Source: an uncultured Lachnospiraceae bacterium (GTDB lineage Bacteria > Bacillota > Clostridia > Lachnospirales > Lachnospiraceae). Taken from it: a DNA stretch of 60,721 nt. Below, piece by piece: positions 16,933 through 25,299 of this stretch. Both the position numbers and the translations under genes were made by a program. The stretch's first letter is position 1. Each line of letters begins with the position of its first letter. The notes below the pieces were generated by a model that was not told where the DNA came from, made no database searches, and saw only the letters and a list, made by a program, of their open reading frames with translations. The stretch spans positions 1-60,721 of the forward strand of contig CATOJY010000020.1 of the NCBI GenBank assembly GCA_951800685.1, given 5' to 3'.

Positions 16933-18027
16933 ATGAGCGACGAAAGAGCAAAGAAGAATATCATGGAGTATGAGACAGTAGCCTTAGATGATGTGAACGA
17001 TGCACTTGTGATCCTGGATCAGACGAAGCTGCCGGGCAAGGCAGAATTGGTCAGTCTGCATACAGGAGAGGAAATATGGGAAGCCATTTACCTTTTGAAG
17101 GTGCGCGGAGCGCCGGCCATCGGCGTAGCGGCGGCTTTTGGGATTTATCTGCTGGCAAAGCGGATTCAGACGCAGGACTATGATGTTTTCTATCATGAGT
17201 TTTGCAAACAGAAGGAGTATTTGAATTCTGCACGGCCGACAGCAGTCAATCTGTCATGGGCGCTGAATAGAATGGAGAGAATCTGCACAGAAAACAGCCG
17301 CCTGCCGGTAACAGAGATCAAGAAGAAACTGAAAGAAGAAGCAGTCGCTCTCAAGGAAGAGGACATCCAGGTATGTAAGGCGATCGGTGAGTATGGGCTG
17401 ACGCTGGTGAAACCGGGAGACGGCATTCTGACACACTGCAACGCTGGACAGCTCGCTACATGCAGATACGGTACAGCGACAGCGCCTATCTACTTAGGAC
17501 AGGAGCGGGGGTATCATTTCCGGGTGTTTGCGGATGAGACAAGACCTCTGTTGCAGGGAGCAAGACTGACCGCTTATGAATTATATGCATCGGGGGTGGA
17601 TGTGACGCTAATCTGCGATAATATGTCTGGAGCTGTCATGCGCAATGGATGGATCAATGCAGTGTTTGTGGGCTGTGACCGTGTGGCAGCCAATGGCGAT
17701 GTTGCCAATAAGATCGGTACTTCTGTGGTTGCGGCGGTTGCGCAGCGGTATCATGTGCCGGTGTATGTTTGTGCGCCTACTTCCACAATCGACTTGCATA
17801 CGGCTACTGGAGCTGACATTATGATTGAACAGCGTCCGACACATGAAGTGACGGATATGTGGTATGAGAAACCGATGGCTCCAGAGGGAGTGAAGGTCTA
17901 TAATCCGGCGTTTGATGTGACAGACCATGATCTGATTGCTGGCATCGTGACAGAATATGGGATTGCGAGAGCGCCTTATACGGAGTCATTGCGGGAAATC
18001 TTCGTAAAGAACAATAAGATCTTCTAA
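16933..18027 (+). CDS. mtnA: 5-methylthioribose-1-phosphate isomerase
   Basis: 364-aa member of the eIF2B-like isomerase family. It converts the aldose 1-phosphate to 5-methylthioribulose 1-phosphate, and in relatives also acts on 5-deoxyribose 1-phosphate. The catalytic Cys (THCNAGQLAT, C169) and Asp (GCDRVAANGD, D249) are 80 residues apart, as in the Bacillus enzyme (160 and 240). RGAPAIGVAAA and GDVANKIGT are the other signatures. TGGAGTGA precedes the ATG. The next gene is a class II aldolase, suggesting the DHAP shunt rather than the full methionine salvage pathway; no mtnK, mtnW or mtnD is present here. Confidence 0.93.
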   Translation: MSDERAKKNIMEYETVALDDVNDALVILDQTKLPGKAELVSLHTGEEIWEAIYLLKVRGAPAIGVAAAFGIYLLAKRIQTQDYDVFYHEFCKQKEYLNSARPTAVNLSWALNRMERICTENSRLPVTEIKKKLKEEAVALKEEDIQVCKAIGEYGLTLVKPGDGILTHCNAGQLATCRYGTATAPIYLGQERGYHFRVFADETRPLLQGARLTAYELYASGVDVTLICDNMSGAVMRNGWINAVFVGCDRVAANGDVANKIGTSVVAAVAQRYHVPVYVCAPTSTIDLHTATGADIMIEQRPTHEVTDMWYEKPMAPEGVKVYNPAFDVTDHDLIAGIVTEYGIARAPYTESLREIFVKNNKIF

Positions 18028-18065
18028 AGATCACCAAATTTGTACAAGAGCGGGGAGATATGGGG

Positions 18066-18755
18066 ATGGAATATTTATCAGAAAAGAAGGCAAAAAAGGT
18101 TATCATAGATATCGGCCAGCGTATGTATGCGCGTAATTTTGTGGCCGCCAATGACGGCAATATTTCCATAAAGACAGGGGATAACGAAGTCTGGGCAACT
18201 CCCACAGGGGTTTCCAAAGGCTATATGAAGAAAAAGATGCTTGTTAAGGTAGATCTAGAGGGAAATCTGCTAGAAGGGAGCTACAGGCCTTCTTCCGAGT
18301 TAAAAATGCATCTGCGTGCTTACCAGGAGAACCAGGATATCCAGGCGGTATGTCATGCCCATCCGCCGATCTGTACCTGCTACGCGATAGCGGGGATCCC
18401 ACTTTCACAACCAGTTCTGGCGGAAGCAGTCATTACTTTGGGGGATGTGCCGATTGCGCCTTACGCGGAGCTGGGGAGTGAGGAGGTGCCAGAAGCGGTC
18501 GCACCTTACTGCCGGACCCATAATGGTGTCCTGTTAGCAAACCATGGCGCGGTAACCTGGGCTGAGGAACCCTATGCTGCGTACTACCATCTGGAGTCTA
18601 TGGAATATTATGCGAAGATTTTGTTGATCACAGACAGGATCCTGGGGAGTCAGAAGCAGCTTACGCAGGAGCAGATTGAAGCACTTCTGGCAATGAGGGA
18701 GAAATTCGGTATCAAGCGGGGTGGAGTGCCTCTGCATACAGAGCATGGTACCTGA
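18066..18755 (+). CDS. Class II aldolase, probable 5-(methylthio)ribulose-1-P aldolase
   Basis: 229-aa class II aldolase/adducin-family enzyme related to L-fuculose-phosphate aldolase. The active-site acid (SSEL, E78) and zinc ligands (HAHPP, H97 and H99; NHGAV, H160) are all present. Directly downstream of mtnA, it probably splits 5-methylthio- or 5-deoxyribulose 1-phosphate into DHAP and an aldehyde, as known for the DHAP shunt. Fuculose phosphate is a generic alternative, but no fucose gene is nearby. The ATG at 18066 is 8 bases after GGGGAG and is preferred to the ATG at 18060, which is too close. Confidence 0.85.
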   Translation: MEYLSEKKAKKVIIDIGQRMYARNFVAANDGNISIKTGDNEVWATPTGVSKGYMKKKMLVKVDLEGNLLEGSYRPSSELKMHLRAYQENQDIQAVCHAHPPICTCYAIAGIPLSQPVLAEAVITLGDVPIAPYAELGSEEVPEAVAPYCRTHNGVLLANHGAVTWAEEPYAAYYHLESMEYYAKILLITDRILGSQKQLTQEQIEALLAMREKFGIKRGGVPLHTEHGT

Positions 18756-18764
18756 TACGGAAGG

Positions 18765-18789
18765 AGCAGATTTTTCTGCTTTCTATTTT
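18765..18789 (+). terminator. Weak terminator after the aldolase gene
   Basis: AGCAGA (18765-18770) and TCTGCT (18775-18780) around TTTT, followed by TTCTATTTT. The stem is short and the T-run interrupted. Confidence 0.5.
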
Positions 18790-18864
18790 GGGCGGCCTAT
18801 GTTACAATACGGATAGATATTGCATTTTTGCGTTTCGACACAATAGGAGGAAGGCAGAAGCGTT

Positions 18865-18969
18865 TTGTACCACAGGATAAGGTACGGACATGATTATGAA
18901 AAAGAAAGGCTGTTGCGTAGAAGGTACAGCCGCAGGGAGTATCTATGGGTGAGAATGAAAAGAACATGA
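18865..18969 (+). CDS. Possible 34-codon leader ORF before glnS
   Basis: A strong AGGAGGAAGG sequence at 18845-18854 is not near the glnS start. A TTG 10 bases downstream opens 34 codons of a basic, Tyr/Arg-rich peptide ending inside glnS. It may be a leader or coincidental. An overlapping 20-codon ATG frame (18890-18952) in the same leader also ends across the glnS start. Confidence 0.2.
   Translation: MYHRIRYGHDYEKERLLRRRYSRREYLWVRMKRT
18908..18931 (+). repeat. Hairpin just upstream of the glnS ribosome site
   Basis: GGCTGT (18908-18913) pairs with ACAGCC (18926-18931); the CAGGGAG ribosome site begins 2 bases later. It could affect translation initiation of glnS. Confidence 0.4.
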
Positions 18970-20657
18970 TGGAACAGACAACACAGAAAGATGCGAAGGA
19001 AGTGGTTTCCAGGAATTTCATTGAGCAGATCATTGATAAAGATCTGGCGGAAGGAACTTATGATGCGGTTCACACGAGATTCCCCCCAGAACCTAACGGT
19101 TATCTTCATATTGGGCATGCCAAGAGCATATTACTGAATGCGGGGCTGGCAGAGCAGTACGGCGGTAAGTTTAATCTTCGCTTTGATGATACGAATCCTA
19201 CGAAAGAGAAAAGTGAGTTCGTAGAATCCATTAAGGCAGACGTGAAATGGCTTGGGGCAGATTACGAAGACCGGCTTTTCTTCGCCTCAGATTATTTTGG
19301 GCAGATGTATGAAGGCGCACTTAAGTTGATCAGGAAAGGGAAAGCCTATGTTTCCGATCTGTCAGCTGAGCAGATGAGGGAGTACCGGGGGACGCTGACA
19401 GAACCAGGGACCAATGATCCGAACAGAGACAGAAGTGTGGAGGAGAATCTGCGGCTGTTTGAAGAGATGAAGGAAGGAAAATATGCTGACGGGGAGAAGA
19501 CTCTCCGTGCTAAGATTGATATGGCGTCCCCTAATATCAACATGCGGGATCCAATCCTGTACCGTGTCGCACACCTGTCTCACCAGAATACGGGTGATAA
19601 ATGGTGTATTTATCCAATGTATGATTATGCGCATCCGATTGAAGATGCGATCGAAGGCATTACCCATTCTATCTGCACCTTAGAATTTGAGGATCACAGA
19701 CCTCTTTATAATTGGGTTGTTGAAGAACTGGAATATCCGCATCCGCCGAAACAGATCGAATTTGCTAAGATGTATCTGACTAATGTGGTTACGGGTAAGA
19801 GGTATATTAAGAAGCTGGTAGAAGACGGTATTGTGGACGGATGGGATGATCCCAGGCTTGTTTCCATTGCAGCGCTTCGCAGGAGAGGATTTACACCAGA
19901 GTCTCTTAAGCTTTTTGTTGACTTGTGCGGTGTTTCCAAAGCGAATTCCTCTGCAGAGTATTCCATGCTGGAATACTGCATCAGAGAAGACCTGAAGATG
20001 AAGAAACCCCGCGTAATGGCGGCGCTTGATCCGGTAAGACTGGTAATTGACAATTATCCGGAGGGGCAGACGGAAATTTTGGAAATCGTAAATAATCCGG
20101 AGAATGAAGCGCTTGGCAAGAGAGAAGTGCCCTTTTCCAGAGAATTATATATTGACAGAGAGGACTTTATGGAGGAGCCGCCCAAGAAATATTTCCGATT
20201 ATTTCCGGGCAATGAAGTACGCCTGATGGGAGCTTACTTTGTGAAATGTGTCAGCTATGAGAAGGATGATGATGGCAGGATCACTACAGTGCACTGTACT
20301 TACGATCCGGCATCCAAAGGAGGTAACAGTCCTGATGGACGCAAGGTGAAAGGAACGATCCACTGGGTATCGGCGGCGGATGCAGTAAGGGCACAGATAA
20401 GGCTCTATGAGAACATCATTGATGAGGAGAAAGGAGTCTATAATGAGGATGGAAGTCTGAATCTGAATCCGAATTCGCTGGTTGTTCTTAAGGAATGTTA
20501 TATTGAGCCGTCTGTCAAAGATGCAGAAGCATATGACAGCTTCCAGTTTGTCAGACAAGGTTTCTTCTGTGTAGATTGCAAAGATTCTAAGCCGGGACAG
20601 CTTGTATTTAACAGAATTGTTTCTTTGAAGAGTTCTTATGTTCTGCCGAAGAAATAA
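18945..20657 (+). CDS. glnS: Glutaminyl-tRNA synthetase
   Basis: 570-aa class I synthetase that charges tRNA-Gln. It has [15 protein letters not shown] (HIGH at residues 55-58), the GlnRS/GluRS fold and a C-terminal beta-barrel anticodon domain with [28 protein letters not shown] supports GlnRS rather than GluRS. The usual KMSKS-type loop is replaced by [10 protein letters not shown] (residues about 281-290). CAGGGAG is 5 bases before the ATG. It stands alone, with a terminator-like hairpin and a TACAAT box (18803-18808) upstream. No T-box was found. Confidence 0.95.
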   Translation: MGENEKNMMEQTTQKDAKEVVSRNFIEQIIDKDLAEGTYDAVHTRFPPEPNGYLHIGHAKSILLNAGLAEQYGGKFNLRFDDTNPTKEKSEFVESIKADVKWLGADYEDRLFFASDYFGQMYEGALKLIRKGKAYVSDLSAEQMREYRGTLTEPGTNDPNRDRSVEENLRLFEEMKEGKYADGEKTLRAKIDMASPNINMRDPILYRVAHLSHQNTGDKWCIYPMYDYAHPIEDAIEGITHSICTLEFEDHRPLYNWVVEELEYPHPPKQIEFAKMYLTNVVTGKRYIKKLVEDGIVDGWDDPRLVSIAALRRRGFTPESLKLFVDLCGVSKANSSAEYSMLEYCIREDLKMKKPRVMAALDPVRLVIDNYPEGQTEILEIVNNPENEALGKREVPFSRELYIDREDFMEEPPKKYFRLFPGNEVRLMGAYFVKCVSYEKDDDGRITTVHCTYDPASKGGNSPDGRKVKGTIHWVSAADAVRAQIRLYENIIDEEKGVYNEDGSLNLNPNSLVVLKECYIEPSVKDAEAYDSFQFVRQGFFCVDCKDSKPGQLVFNRIVSLKSSYVLPKK

Positions 20658-20701
20658 GAAGGGGATGTTATAAAACAGTAAATAGATCAGGAGGATGTAT
20701 T

Positions 20702-21562
20702 ATGGCAGGAATATTGTCAGGGTTAGCACGTTTTGGATTGGGTAAATTGGAGAATATGGAAGTCTATGAAGAGCCTAAGAAGGAGGATGCTGGGGTAGAA
20801 GTAAAGAAAGCGGCAGCATCCTTACAGGAGCAGGACTTTCTGTTTGATAAATCCTGTACTTGTCCGATCTGCGACAAGGAATTTAAGACTAGAACAGTCA
20901 AGGTTGGTAAAGCGAAGCTGTCTGGGAGTGATTTGGACTTACGGCCGCGTTATGAGCAGATTGATATGTTGAAATATGATATTATCATGTGCCCGTTTTG
21001 CGGATATACGGCACTGAGCAGATTTTTTAAGTTTGTCACAGCACCGCAGGCTAAGAATATTAAGAAGACGATTTCTGCAACTTTTGAACCGCAGAAAGAG
21101 ACGAAAGAGATTTATACTTATGATGAAGCACTGGAGCGTTATAAACTGGCGCTTGCCAATGCGATCGTAAAGCAGACGAAAGCCAGTGAGAAAGCTTATA
21201 TCTGTTTGAAGACGGCATGGCTTTTGCGTGGTAAGGCAGAGCATCTTGACAAGAATCTTCCTGACTATGAGGCACAGAAAAAGCAGTGTGAAGAGGAGGA
21301 GAATGAATTTCTGCACAATGCGCTGGAAGGTTTTATTAATGCCAGACAATCGGAGAACTTCCCGATGTGCGGTATGGATGAGCCTACAGTGGATTATCTG
21401 ATTGCGGTTACGGCCATGCGGTTTGAGCAGTATGATGTAGCAAGCAGACTGGTAGCGAGCATTATGCAGTCTTCTGCAAATCCACGCATGAAGGATAAGA
21501 CAAGGGATCTTAAGGAAATGATCGTGGCGAAGATGAAAGAAAAGAATCCGTCTGGAAAATGA
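20702..21562 (+). CDS. DUF2225 family protein
   Basis: 286 aa. Two Cys pairs (CPIC, C54/C57; CPFCG, C97/C100) form a probable zinc ribbon, followed by an all-helical region, possibly TPR-like, after residue 130. This matches DUF2225, a Firmicutes family of unknown function. GGAGGATG precedes the ATG. Its stop overlaps the next start (ATGA), so it is translationally coupled to a MocR-type regulator. No signal peptide or membrane helix, so cytosolic. Confidence 0.82.
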   Translation: MAGILSGLARFGLGKLENMEVYEEPKKEDAGVEVKKAAASLQEQDFLFDKSCTCPICDKEFKTRTVKVGKAKLSGSDLDLRPRYEQIDMLKYDIIMCPFCGYTALSRFFKFVTAPQAKNIKKTISATFEPQKETKEIYTYDEALERYKLALANAIVKQTKASEKAYICLKTAWLLRGKAEHLDKNLPDYEAQKKQCEEEENEFLHNALEGFINARQSENFPMCGMDEPTVDYLIAVTAMRFEQYDVASRLVASIMQSSANPRMKDKTRDLKEMIVAKMKEKNPSGK

Positions 21563-22968
21563 AAGAGCTGCCAATCCATATTCAGTTACAGCCAAAGAAT
21601 GGGAAAACTTTATACGAACAGATTTATGAATTTATCCGGGATGAAATCCGGGCTGGCAGTTTGCTGCGCGGCGAGAAACTGCCTTCGGCACGCTTCCTAG
21701 CAGACTATCTGCAGGTTTCCCGGACTACCGTTGACATGGCCTATGGACAGCTTGTGTCTGAAGGCTATCTGGAAGCAAGACCAAGACAGGGATATTTTGT
21801 CAGTGTGATAGAAGGTCTGTGTGCTGTTGATCTGCTTCCCGCAGGCGGGTATGCCAGGACATATAGTGAAGGCAGGCAGAAAGCAGGGAAATATGATTTT
21901 TCCCCGAATGCTATTGACATGCACTTTTTTCCTTATGCCACCTGGAAAAAAATCACGAAAAATATTCTGGTTGATGCGAACAGCGACTTGTTCTCTTTGG
22001 GGGAGCCGCAGGGTGATTTTGCGCTTCGCAGGACGATATGCCGTTATCTCCACGGATCGAGAGGCGTGAATTGTGAACCGGAGCAGATTATTGTAGGAGC
22101 AGGGAATGATTACCTGCTTCTTTTGCTGGAAAAAATTCTGGGACGGCATGTGCATGTGGCAATGGAAGATCCTACTTATGCCAGAGCATATCACATCTTT
22201 CAATCCTGTGCATATCCTGTGTCGTTAATCCCGATGGATGAATATGGAATCCGGGTCGATGAGCTTAAGAAAACGGATGCGAAGGTGGCTTATGTGATGC
22301 CTTCCCATCAGTACCCGACAGGAATATCCATGCCGATCGGCAGGCGGATGGAGTTACTCAGGTGGGCAGCGCAGGAGAAGGGCAGATATCTGATCGAGGA
22401 CGACTATGACAGTGAATTCCGATATAAAGGGAAACCACTACCTTCTTTGCAGGCGTCAGACAACAATGGAAATGTAGTCTATATCGGGACTTTTTCGAAA
22501 GCGATTGCGCCAGCAATTAGAATCAGCTATATGGTACTGCCTTATCCACTGTTGGAACGTTACAGACGGGCTTGCAGTTTCTATTCTTCTACGGTATCCC
22601 GGATTGACCAGACGATTTTGAACGAGTTTATTGAAAATGGGCATTTTGAACGGTATTTGAATAAGATGCGGAAGCAATATCGTAGTAAGCATGATCTGTT
22701 GTTGAATGAATTGCGGGGATTTGAAAAAGCGTTTCGATTATCTGGCAGTAACGCTGGACTGCATGTGATTTTGACAGACAGAAAAGGGCGAAGTGAGAGA
22801 GCACTGGCGCAGGAAGCGGAAGCAGCCGGCGTTAAGGTCTACCAAATGCAGGACTTCAGAATGGGAACAGATCATGGGAATGCGGCAATGCTGATCCTGG
22901 GCTATGGAGCGCTGTCAATGGAAGAAATCCAAAAAGGACTGGCGCTCCTAAGAAAAGTATGGTTATAG
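21559..22968 (+). CDS. MocR/PdxR family GntR-type regulator with aminotransferase domain
   Basis: 469 aa. An N-terminal GntR winged helix (YEFIRDEIRAGSLLRGEKLPSAR and VSRTTVDMAYGQL) is joined to a fold-type I aminotransferase domain, with the PLP lysine in TFSKAIAP (K314). MocR proteins use the aminotransferase domain as a PLP or amine sensor; the commonest targets are vitamin B6, GABA or taurine genes. No such target lies next to it here; the only coupled gene is the DUF2225 protein upstream, with a 4-base overlap. The residues around the PLP lysine look intact. The TetR gene follows tail to tail. Confidence 0.9.
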   Translation: MKELPIHIQLQPKNGKTLYEQIYEFIRDEIRAGSLLRGEKLPSARFLADYLQVSRTTVDMAYGQLVSEGYLEARPRQGYFVSVIEGLCAVDLLPAGGYARTYSEGRQKAGKYDFSPNAIDMHFFPYATWKKITKNILVDANSDLFSLGEPQGDFALRRTICRYLHGSRGVNCEPEQIIVGAGNDYLLLLLEKILGRHVHVAMEDPTYARAYHIFQSCAYPVSLIPMDEYGIRVDELKKTDAKVAYVMPSHQYPTGISMPIGRRMELLRWAAQEKGRYLIEDDYDSEFRYKGKPLPSLQASDNNGNVVYIGTFSKAIAPAIRISYMVLPYPLLERYRRACSFYSSTVSRIDQTILNEFIENGHFERYLNKMRKQYRSKHDLLLNELRGFEKAFRLSGSNAGLHVILTDRKGRSERALAQEAEAAGVKVYQMQDFRMGTDHGNAAMLILGYGALSMEEIQKGLALLRKVWL

Positions 22969-22973
22969 GCAGG

Positions 22974-23579
22974 TCACTTCTTGTAAGCGATCTGCTTCAT
23001 CATGTCCAGATAGGAGACGATTTCTTCATACAGCATCTCCGGCTGAAAAGATGCGTCCCGGAAATGGGCGCCCATGAGGCCGCTTATGGTGTAATCCAGC
23101 ATGGCATCCAGTTTTTCGTAGGAAATGTCAGGGACAAAGAGGGAGCGGTCAGCCTGATTTTTTAAAACAGCATACACATCAGAAAGAACGCTGCGCTGCC
23201 GTTCGGTAGCCATCAGTGCTTCGCTTACATTCTCGGATGCACAGGTTTCCAGAAAACGCTGCATGTAAGGATAATTCCGCAATATCTGCATTTTGGCAAA
23301 TTCAATCTGCTTACGGATTTCAAAATAATCGTTGGCGGAGGAAAGAACTCCAGTAGTCAATTCCAGTTTCATAAAGCGCGTGCTGTAATCGTAAAGGAAA
23401 GTGTAAAGTCCCAGTTTGCTTTTGAAATAGTGGAAGAGAAGGCCTTTGCTGATGCCTGCCTCAGCCACGATATCGTCTGTGCTTGCATGTTTATAGCCAT
23501 TCGATGCAAATATTTTGAGTGCAGCATTGATCATGCGGTCCTGCTTTTCCTTTTTTAAGTCAAAAAATTTCTCGTTCAT
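22974..23579 (-). CDS. TetR/AcrR family transcriptional regulator
   Basis: 201 aa from the ATG at 23579. The N-terminal helix-turn-helix is clear (IFASNGYKHASTDDIVAEAG, then ISKGLLFHYFKSK), and the C-terminal ligand-binding domain is helical and typical of the family. I prefer ATG 23579 to the TTG at 23603, because a GGGG stretch lies about 6 bases before it and the family usually starts near here. It is divergent from the Asp-rich protein at 23807, with 227 bases between and a palindrome at 23607-23624. The ligand and regulon are unknown. Confidence 0.88.
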   Translation of the reverse strand: MNEKFFDLKKEKQDRMINAALKIFASNGYKHASTDDIVAEAGISKGLLFHYFKSKLGLYTFLYDYSTRFMKLELTTGVLSSANDYFEIRKQIEFAKMQILRNYPYMQRFLETCASENVSEALMATERQRSVLSDVYAVLKNQADRSLFVPDISYEKLDAMLDYTISGLMGAHFRDASFQPEMLYEEIVSYLDMMKQIAYKK

Positions 23580-23606
23580 CTGTAACCCCGTAGATTTTAG
23601 CAAAAA

Positions 23607-23624
23607 TTGACTTTATCAGTCGAA
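23607..23624. promoter_or_regulatory. Candidate TetR operator
   Basis: TTGACT-TTATC-AGTCGAA, an imperfect 18-bp palindrome 28 bases upstream of the TetR start, placed to overlap its own promoter. The rest of the 203-base gap is AT-rich, with a TATAAT at 23771-23776 as a probable -10 for the + strand gene. Confidence 0.45.
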
Positions 23625-23806
23625 CTCTAATATAGCATAAAAAACAAGGGGATTCAATGTCCGTAGAAAAACTAGTTATTGAGAAATTTTTTGCCACAAG
23701 ATGTTGTGTTTGGAAATAATTAGAAATTTTTTATACATATTCCCTTTTCATTTTGGCAAAATAGTATTAATATAATGGTATAAGAGACGCTGAAAGGAGA
23801 ACGTTC

Positions 23807-24196
23807 ATGGCGAAAAAATTTGGTAGGTTTTTAATGGTGACAGCTGCTCTTGGAGCCGTTGCAGCAGGTGTTTACTATTGTTTGCAGAATAAAGATTCTT
23901 CTGTAGATGATGATTTTGACGACGATGATGATTTTGATGATTTCGACGATGATTTAGATGATGATGAGGCGGCGAAAGAAGCAGACCGCAATTATGTAGA
24001 TCTTGATCTTGACAAGGCAGAAGATTTTAAAGAGGGACTCAACGCGGCTAAAGCTGAGGCGACGGATAAGATCGTAGGGGTAGTCAAGGAAACGACTGAT
24101 AAAGTCAAAGAAGCGGCTGAGAAGACAGAGGTTAAGGTAGAAGAATTCTTTGATGATGATGCCGATGACAATGACGGGTCGATGGATGCTATGTAG
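23807..24196 (+). CDS. Small membrane-anchored Asp-rich protein
   Basis: 129 aa. A short basic N-terminus leads to one membrane helix (about residues 8-26). A segment of almost pure Asp with scattered Phe follows (about residues 33-55), then a Lys/Glu/Ala amphipathic helical region with KVKEAAEKTEVKVEEF. It ends in a second acidic patch. The helical repeat recalls YtxH/LEA-like stress proteins, but I cannot assign a family. GAAAGGAG lies upstream of the ATG. Divergent from the TetR gene, and probably regulated by it or by its own -10 at 23771. The low-complexity Asp tract could bind cations; that is inference. Confidence 0.75.
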   Translation: MAKKFGRFLMVTAALGAVAAGVYYCLQNKDSSVDDDFDDDDDFDDFDDDLDDDEAAKEADRNYVDLDLDKAEDFKEGLNAAKAEATDKIVGVVKETTDKVKEAAEKTEVKVEEFFDDDADDNDGSMDAM

Positions 24197-24209
24197 AAGA
24201 TATTTGGTT

Positions 24210-24249
24210 CGGCTAAGACTGTACAGTGCACAGCCTTAGCCGTTTTAAT
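24210..24249 (+). terminator. Terminator of the Asp-rich protein gene
   Basis: CGGCTAAG (24210-24217) pairs with CTTAGCCG (24235-24242), extended by an inner CTGT/ACAG after one mismatch, followed by TTTTAAT. Confidence 0.85.
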
Positions 24250-24297
24250 AGGATAGGAAATCCTTCCGTTTTCGAGTCTGCCGCAGGCAAATCCAGC

Positions 24298-24320
24298 AAA
24301 CGAGCTCTGCTCGTTTTTTT
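24298..24320. terminator. Second terminator between convergent genes
   Basis: AAACGAGC (24298-24305) and GCTCGTTT (24309-24316) around TCT, followed by more T on the + strand. It ends within the last codons of the minus-strand gene, so it probably serves + strand transcripts. Confidence 0.75.
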
Positions 24321-25080
24321 ATTTGTTCATCTTGTAGGGCGGATCTGCAGGGTAGCCCCCTTTTAATTTCTGCATACCGCGCTGGATGGCGTCTTTGGAA
24401 TTCTTCCAGTCGGCATCTTTGTTACGGTAATCAAATTTCTCTACCAGCCAGGCTACATCTTCTGCGAGACGGGCCATGTTCTGTTCCATCAGGGGGAAGA
24501 GTATATCGTAGAATTCCTGTTTTTCTTTATCATTGAGGCGGCTGTCGGCGCCCTCGCATAAATCTCCGAAATGATGCAGACAGAATCCTTTGCTGTTTTT
24601 AACCCTGTTCCGGAAAGCAGGATCCTTCTTATACATGACAAAGAAGGTGTCCAGATATCGTTCATAGGTATCTGCATAGCGTTTGCAGATATAACAGGAA
24701 CGGGTTTTTTCCGCAACCCAGATACCGATGGGATTTTGGCGCTCTGTCTGTTTCCTGAGTTTATCTTTGAGTGTAGTCTTGCCAGGTTTGAAATTTTTGA
24801 ACTGCTGCAGCATCTCACGGTTCATCTGTACGTAGTGTGTTTTCAGGACCCACGCATTACCCAGCGTATTTCCATAGTCAAACATTTTTTTGAAATGTTC
24901 GCGGCAGAAACCGGCCTGATCGGTCTGCTCGCGGATATCGCTTTCCATGTAAGAGGAGCCGGATCCTAAGACGAAATCCAGAAGATCCTGTTCAACGTTT
25001 CGTTCTATGAAGCAGAAAGGACATTCGTCCCCTGCGTTCATGGCATCGTTTAGGGGAATGGTGTAGAGTTTTTCCTTCAT
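24319..25080 (-). CDS. DUF6062-like protein with duplicated Cys/His modules
   Basis: 253 aa with no membrane helix. Two similar metal-binding-like modules occur in tandem: C20xxC23 with C59xxH62 (GFCREHF), and C129xxC132 with C167xxH170 (GFCLHHF), the CxxC-to-CxxH gap being 36 and 35 residues. I recall the family as DUF6062; its function is unknown. The duplication suggests two zinc ribbons or a metal/redox-sensing role. It is transcribed alone on the minus strand and convergent with the Asp-rich gene. A perfect inverted repeat lies in its upstream leader (25101-25147). Confidence 0.75.
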   Translation of the reverse strand: MKEKLYTIPLNDAMNAGDECPFCFIERNVEQDLLDFVLGSGSSYMESDIREQTDQAGFCREHFKKMFDYGNTLGNAWVLKTHYVQMNREMLQQFKNFKPGKTTLKDKLRKQTERQNPIGIWVAEKTRSCYICKRYADTYERYLDTFFVMYKKDPAFRNRVKNSKGFCLHHFGDLCEGADSRLNDKEKQEFYDILFPLMEQNMARLAEDVAWLVEKFDYRNKDADWKNSKDAIQRGMQKLKGGYPADPPYKMNK

Positions 25081-25100
25081 GTCATACCTTCTTTCGGGCG

Positions 25101-25147
25101 GTTACCGTTCTTATCCTCAAGGCGCCTGTTTAGAGAGGAAACGGTAA
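25101..25147. repeat. Inverted repeat upstream of the DUF6062-like gene
   Basis: GTTACCGTT (25101-25109) and AACGGTAAC (25139-25147), perfect 9-bp arms with a 29-base spacer. It lies in the divergent region between the minus-strand DUF6062-like gene and the HAD gene. It could be an operator or a leader stem. Confidence 0.5.
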
Positions 25148-25181
25148 CTTCATGCCGTTCCATTGTTTTAATAAGAATAGA

Positions 25182-25211
25182 TTACCATAGATCAGGAAGG
25201 CGTGCTATAAT
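25182..25211 (+). promoter_or_regulatory. Promoter of the HAD-IIA gene
   Basis: TTACCA, an 18-base spacer and TATAAT with an extended TG before the -10. Confidence 0.55.
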
Positions 25212-25299
25212 AAATCGGAAAAGATGTCGGAAAGCATCGAACAAAGCAGACGCTGTTTCAATAGAATTGGGACAAAGCAGTACAGAAAGGAAGGAAGCT

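Noticed and set aside
18756..18944. T-box riboswitch before glnS
   Set aside because: The T-box core (AGGGTGGNACCGCG) and a terminator/antiterminator pair are absent.
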